Source of the DNA: Sphingobacterium paucimobilis HER1398
GTDB taxonomy: Bacteria > Bacteroidota > Bacteroidia > Sphingobacteriales > Sphingobacteriaceae
Assembly: GCF_000416985.1 (NCBI RefSeq)
Contig: NZ_ATDL01000015.1
Span: forward strand, 62,001-126,000
Direction: 5' to 3'
Length of the DNA stretch: 64,000 nucleotides
Shown here one piece after another: positions 61,987-64,000 of the stretch. Numbering within the stretch: position 1 is the first letter of the stretch; each line of letters starts with the position of its first letter. Below the pieces are notes generated by a model. The model was not told where the DNA came from and ran no database searches. It worked only from the letters and a program-made list of their open reading frames with translations. The position numbers and the translations under genes are program-made.

Positions 61987-63297
61987 CTAAATCAAGTCCA
62001 GAATCCCTTCATTACGTATGATCATCATACCTTGTCGATCTTCTGTAATTCCTTCTTTGAGCGAGTAAGTATATTGAGGCCGATGTCCATTCATTATGGT
62101 CGGCATAAAGCCAAACTGAATACCAGGCAGCTCTTTTAGTTCCTCACCCACTTCGATAATATGTGTAGAGATCATAAAAAGTGATTGCCGGTAACGTGCA
62201 AAGCCCCGTGTTACGGCTAAGGTACCGTCAAAGGCATCCTTGACATTAGTTCCCTTAAATAGTTCGTCGAAGAATAACACCAATCTGGCACCTGACGCTA
62301 CAGCTTCAGCGGCTTGCTTGACGCGTATTACCTCCGAGTAGAAATGACTATATCCTAAAGCAACATTGTCGGCCACATTGATGGATGAATACATCCCCTC
62401 TCTGACAGAAAATTCATAGGATTTTGCAGCAACAGGGAATCCCATATGAGCAAGATAAAGAGATATCCCCAAGGTCTTCATCCAAGTGGACTTACCAGCC
62501 ATATTGGCTCCTGTTAGGAAAAAAAGGTTATGCTCTTGACCCAAGTGAAAATCATTACCTACAGCATGTTCAATAGCGGGATGCCTGAGATCAATTCCTT
62601 TCCAAATATTGGTCTCTACGGATTGAACAATGGGATAAGTAAAATTGCGCTCCCTTGCTACATTACTGACTGCAATATACACGTCCAACTCGGCGATAAA
62701 CGACAATATATCTCCTACACAAGATGACAAGCTACCTTGAAGCTGTTGTTGATAACGTGCAATCTGGAATAAGGTAAAACCTTCGTAAATATTACTAACC
62801 ACTAACTCTCTAAAGACCCCAGACTGTATTTGTTGTCGTATGAGTTCGATACGCTGTGACATAGGATATGGCATATCTTTGAGCTTCGGTATTAATTGAT
62901 CTAATTTTTGTAAGACCGACACCAGTGCATGTAATGCCTGCAATTCTTTCTTGAATCGTGTATCGTTCAATAGCTGAACAAGTAAGCGATTCCAAAAAAC
63001 CTGAAAGTAAGTTTTGATCGTGCTTTGAGAATATACCCGCGAAAAGTATTCTGCGAGTTCAGAAAGTTCTTTAGCATCAAAGGGAAACTCAATATCCTTG
63101 TGCTGAAAAAAGCGAAAGCAATCAATTCGATTTTCTATTTCTTCTTTAGTGACCAAAGGAACTTTAAACATCCGGTCTAGCAGATGCTCCCCCGCCCTGC
63201 TTTTAACACGGGAAAATAACTGTTGGACAGAACCTGGTTTAGATCGTCCCAATAGGTTAAGCTCTTCGAGCGTCTGTTGGTCTACTTTAAATTTCAT
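61987..63297 (-). CDS. MutS-like DNA mismatch-repair family ATPase (paralog 2)
   Basis: A 436-aa protein with MutS core and ATPase domains but no mismatch-recognition domain. It starts with FKVDQQTLEELNLLG. The ATPase has Walker A LTGANMAGKST (about residue 257), Walker B LFFDELFKGTN (about 334) and ISTHIIEVG (about 368). Such Bacteroidota MutS-related proteins are typically encoded in tandem; here it overlaps its upstream paralog by 11 bp. Confidence 0.88.
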   Translation of the reverse strand: MKFKVDQQTLEELNLLGRSKPGSVQQLFSRVKSRAGEHLLDRMFKVPLVTKEEIENRIDCFRFFQHKDIEFPFDAKELSELAEYFSRVYSQSTIKTYFQVFWNRLLVQLLNDTRFKKELQALHALVSVLQKLDQLIPKLKDMPYPMSQRIELIRQQIQSGVFRELVVSNIYEGFTLFQIARYQQQLQGSLSSCVGDILSFIAELDVYIAVSNVARERNFTYPIVQSVETNIWKGIDLRHPAIEHAVGNDFHLGQEHNLFFLTGANMAGKSTWMKTLGISLYLAHMGFPVAAKSYEFSVREGMYSSINVADNVALGYSHFYSEVIRVKQAAEAVASGARLVLFFDELFKGTNVKDAFDGTLAVTRGFARYRQSLFMISTHIIEVGEELKELPGIQFGFMPTIMNGHRPQYTYSLKEGITEDRQGMMIIRNEGILDLI

Positions 63298-64000
63298 GCG
63301 TTACTCCTTTCTCCAGAATATCTAATATTTGCTCATTTTGTATAATAAGCATACCATGGCGATCATCGCTCACTCCATCTTCCAATGTATAAGTATAAAC
63401 TGGACGATGTCCCTCCATCTTCGTAGGCAGGAACTGAAATCCGATCGCACCTTCTTCACACAAGGGTTCGGTAGCCTCCACAATATGGGATGATATCACA
63501 AACTGACTGTTTTCCGATTGAAGAAAACGTCGGCTGACAGCGACAGTTGCTTCCATCGCGTCTTTCACATTGGTCCCCCTAAATAACTCGTCGAATATTA
63601 CGAAAATAGATTTACCTGCTCGCAGACTTTCTACCACATCCTTGACCCGTAATACTTCAACATAAAAATGACTGGCTCCCATACCTAAATCATCAGGGAG
63701 ATTTATGGTCGTGAATATACCGTCAAGGACAGAAAATTCCATACTCACAGCTGGGACAGGAAACCCCAGGTGTGCCAAATAAAGAGCAAGTGCCAGTGAA
63801 CGCAGAAAAGTACTCTTTCCGGCCATATTAGCACCGGTCAGAAATAATAAGCGTCTTTCCTTACTAAATTCAAAACTATTGGCGACAGCCCCTTCAATGG
63901 TTGGGTAATACACCCCAGTAGCCCGCAGTATACCAGTCCCTCTCGGTAAGACGGTCGGTAGTGCCCAACCGTGCTTTGAAGCAGATTTTCCGACAGCGAG
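63287..64000 (-). CDS. MutS-like DNA mismatch-repair family ATPase (paralog 1), partial
   Basis: The frame is open to the right edge (codon boundary exactly at 64000), so the N-terminus lies outside and the apparent start at 63913 is a GTG inside the gene. The C-terminal part has Walker A LTGANMAGKST, Walker B VIFDELFRGTN and ISSHIVEA, followed by a GVSDDRHGMLII tail very like the neighbour's GITEDRQGMMII. It is about 50% similar to paralog 2 over this region by eye. Confidence 0.9.
   Translation of the reverse strand, partial: LAVGKSASKHGWALPTVLPRGTGILRATGVYYPTIEGAVANSFEFSKERRLLFLTGANMAGKSTFLRSLALALYLAHLGFPVPAVSMEFSVLDGIFTTINLPDDLGMGASHFYVEVLRVKDVVESLRAGKSIFVIFDELFRGTNVKDAMEATVAVSRRFLQSENSQFVISSHIVEATEPLCEEGAIGFQFLPTKMEGHRPVYTYTLEDGVSDDRHGMLIIQNEQILDILEKGVTHEI

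Overview
The window looks like chromosome of a Sphingobacteriaceae-type Bacteroidota (Sphingobacterium/Pedobacter-like). The evidence is a FecI-type sigma factor, FecR, SusC and SusD set, many DUF families typical of the phylum (DUF4199, DUF2851, DUF2807), TAnnTTTG promoter boxes with weak Shine-Dalgarno signals, and a moderate GC content. This is inferred from gene content; no 16S gene is present.

Layout. 1-5.9 kb: a cut-off WGR-domain protein, a DUF1877 protein, a secreted tyrosine phosphatase, xpt with a decayed zinc-ribbon gene on its 3' end, and a beta-carbonic anhydrase. 6.1-10.8 kb: feoAB behind a DtxR-like palindrome, then gltS-VOC-GNAT. 10.8-17.4 kb: GNATs, an AraC regulator with a truncated OsmC gene, secreted proteins, a serine hydrolase, and a satD/DUF3307 pair with an unusual 14-bp-spaced operator array. 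17.5-33.3 kb: mostly housekeeping genes (PPK2, aspC, queA, ispD, a seven-gene pyrC-like/glycosyltransferase operon, ubiX, ribD, prmC, tRNA-Lys) plus a candidate small RNA. 34-42.7 kb: an ECF sigma/FecR/SusC/SusD uptake locus with a convergent thioredoxin-fold protein. 43-49 kb: accessory genes, including an EEP hydrolase, orphan lipoproteins and an AAA ATPase behind two large palindromes.

49-59 kb is the most unusual part. One strand carries, in order of transcription, a 56-aa basic peptide (not previously called because of its size), an LpxL-like acyltransferase with a changed catalytic motif, a LytS-type histidine kinase, a LytTR regulator, two small unknown proteins, a Bacteroidota-type unknown protein, a three-TM holin-like protein, a CHAP-type peptidoglycan hydrolase and a lipoprotein with the topology of a unimolecular spanin. 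Read together, this could be a peptide-controlled lysis or release system without a prophage; that is inference. Between the holin-like and hydrolase genes lies about 1.2 kb of in-frame tandem units. Each contains a copy of the first 30 codons of the hydrolase gene and two hairpins whose arms differ between units but still pair. The flanking 57.4-59.2 kb (AraC regulator and an unknown protein) looks GC-richer than the rest and may be acquired.

59.3-64 kb: a cytidine deaminase-like gene between 43-bp direct repeats, a small membrane protein, an S41 peptidase and two tandem MutS-like ATPase genes, the second cut by the window end.
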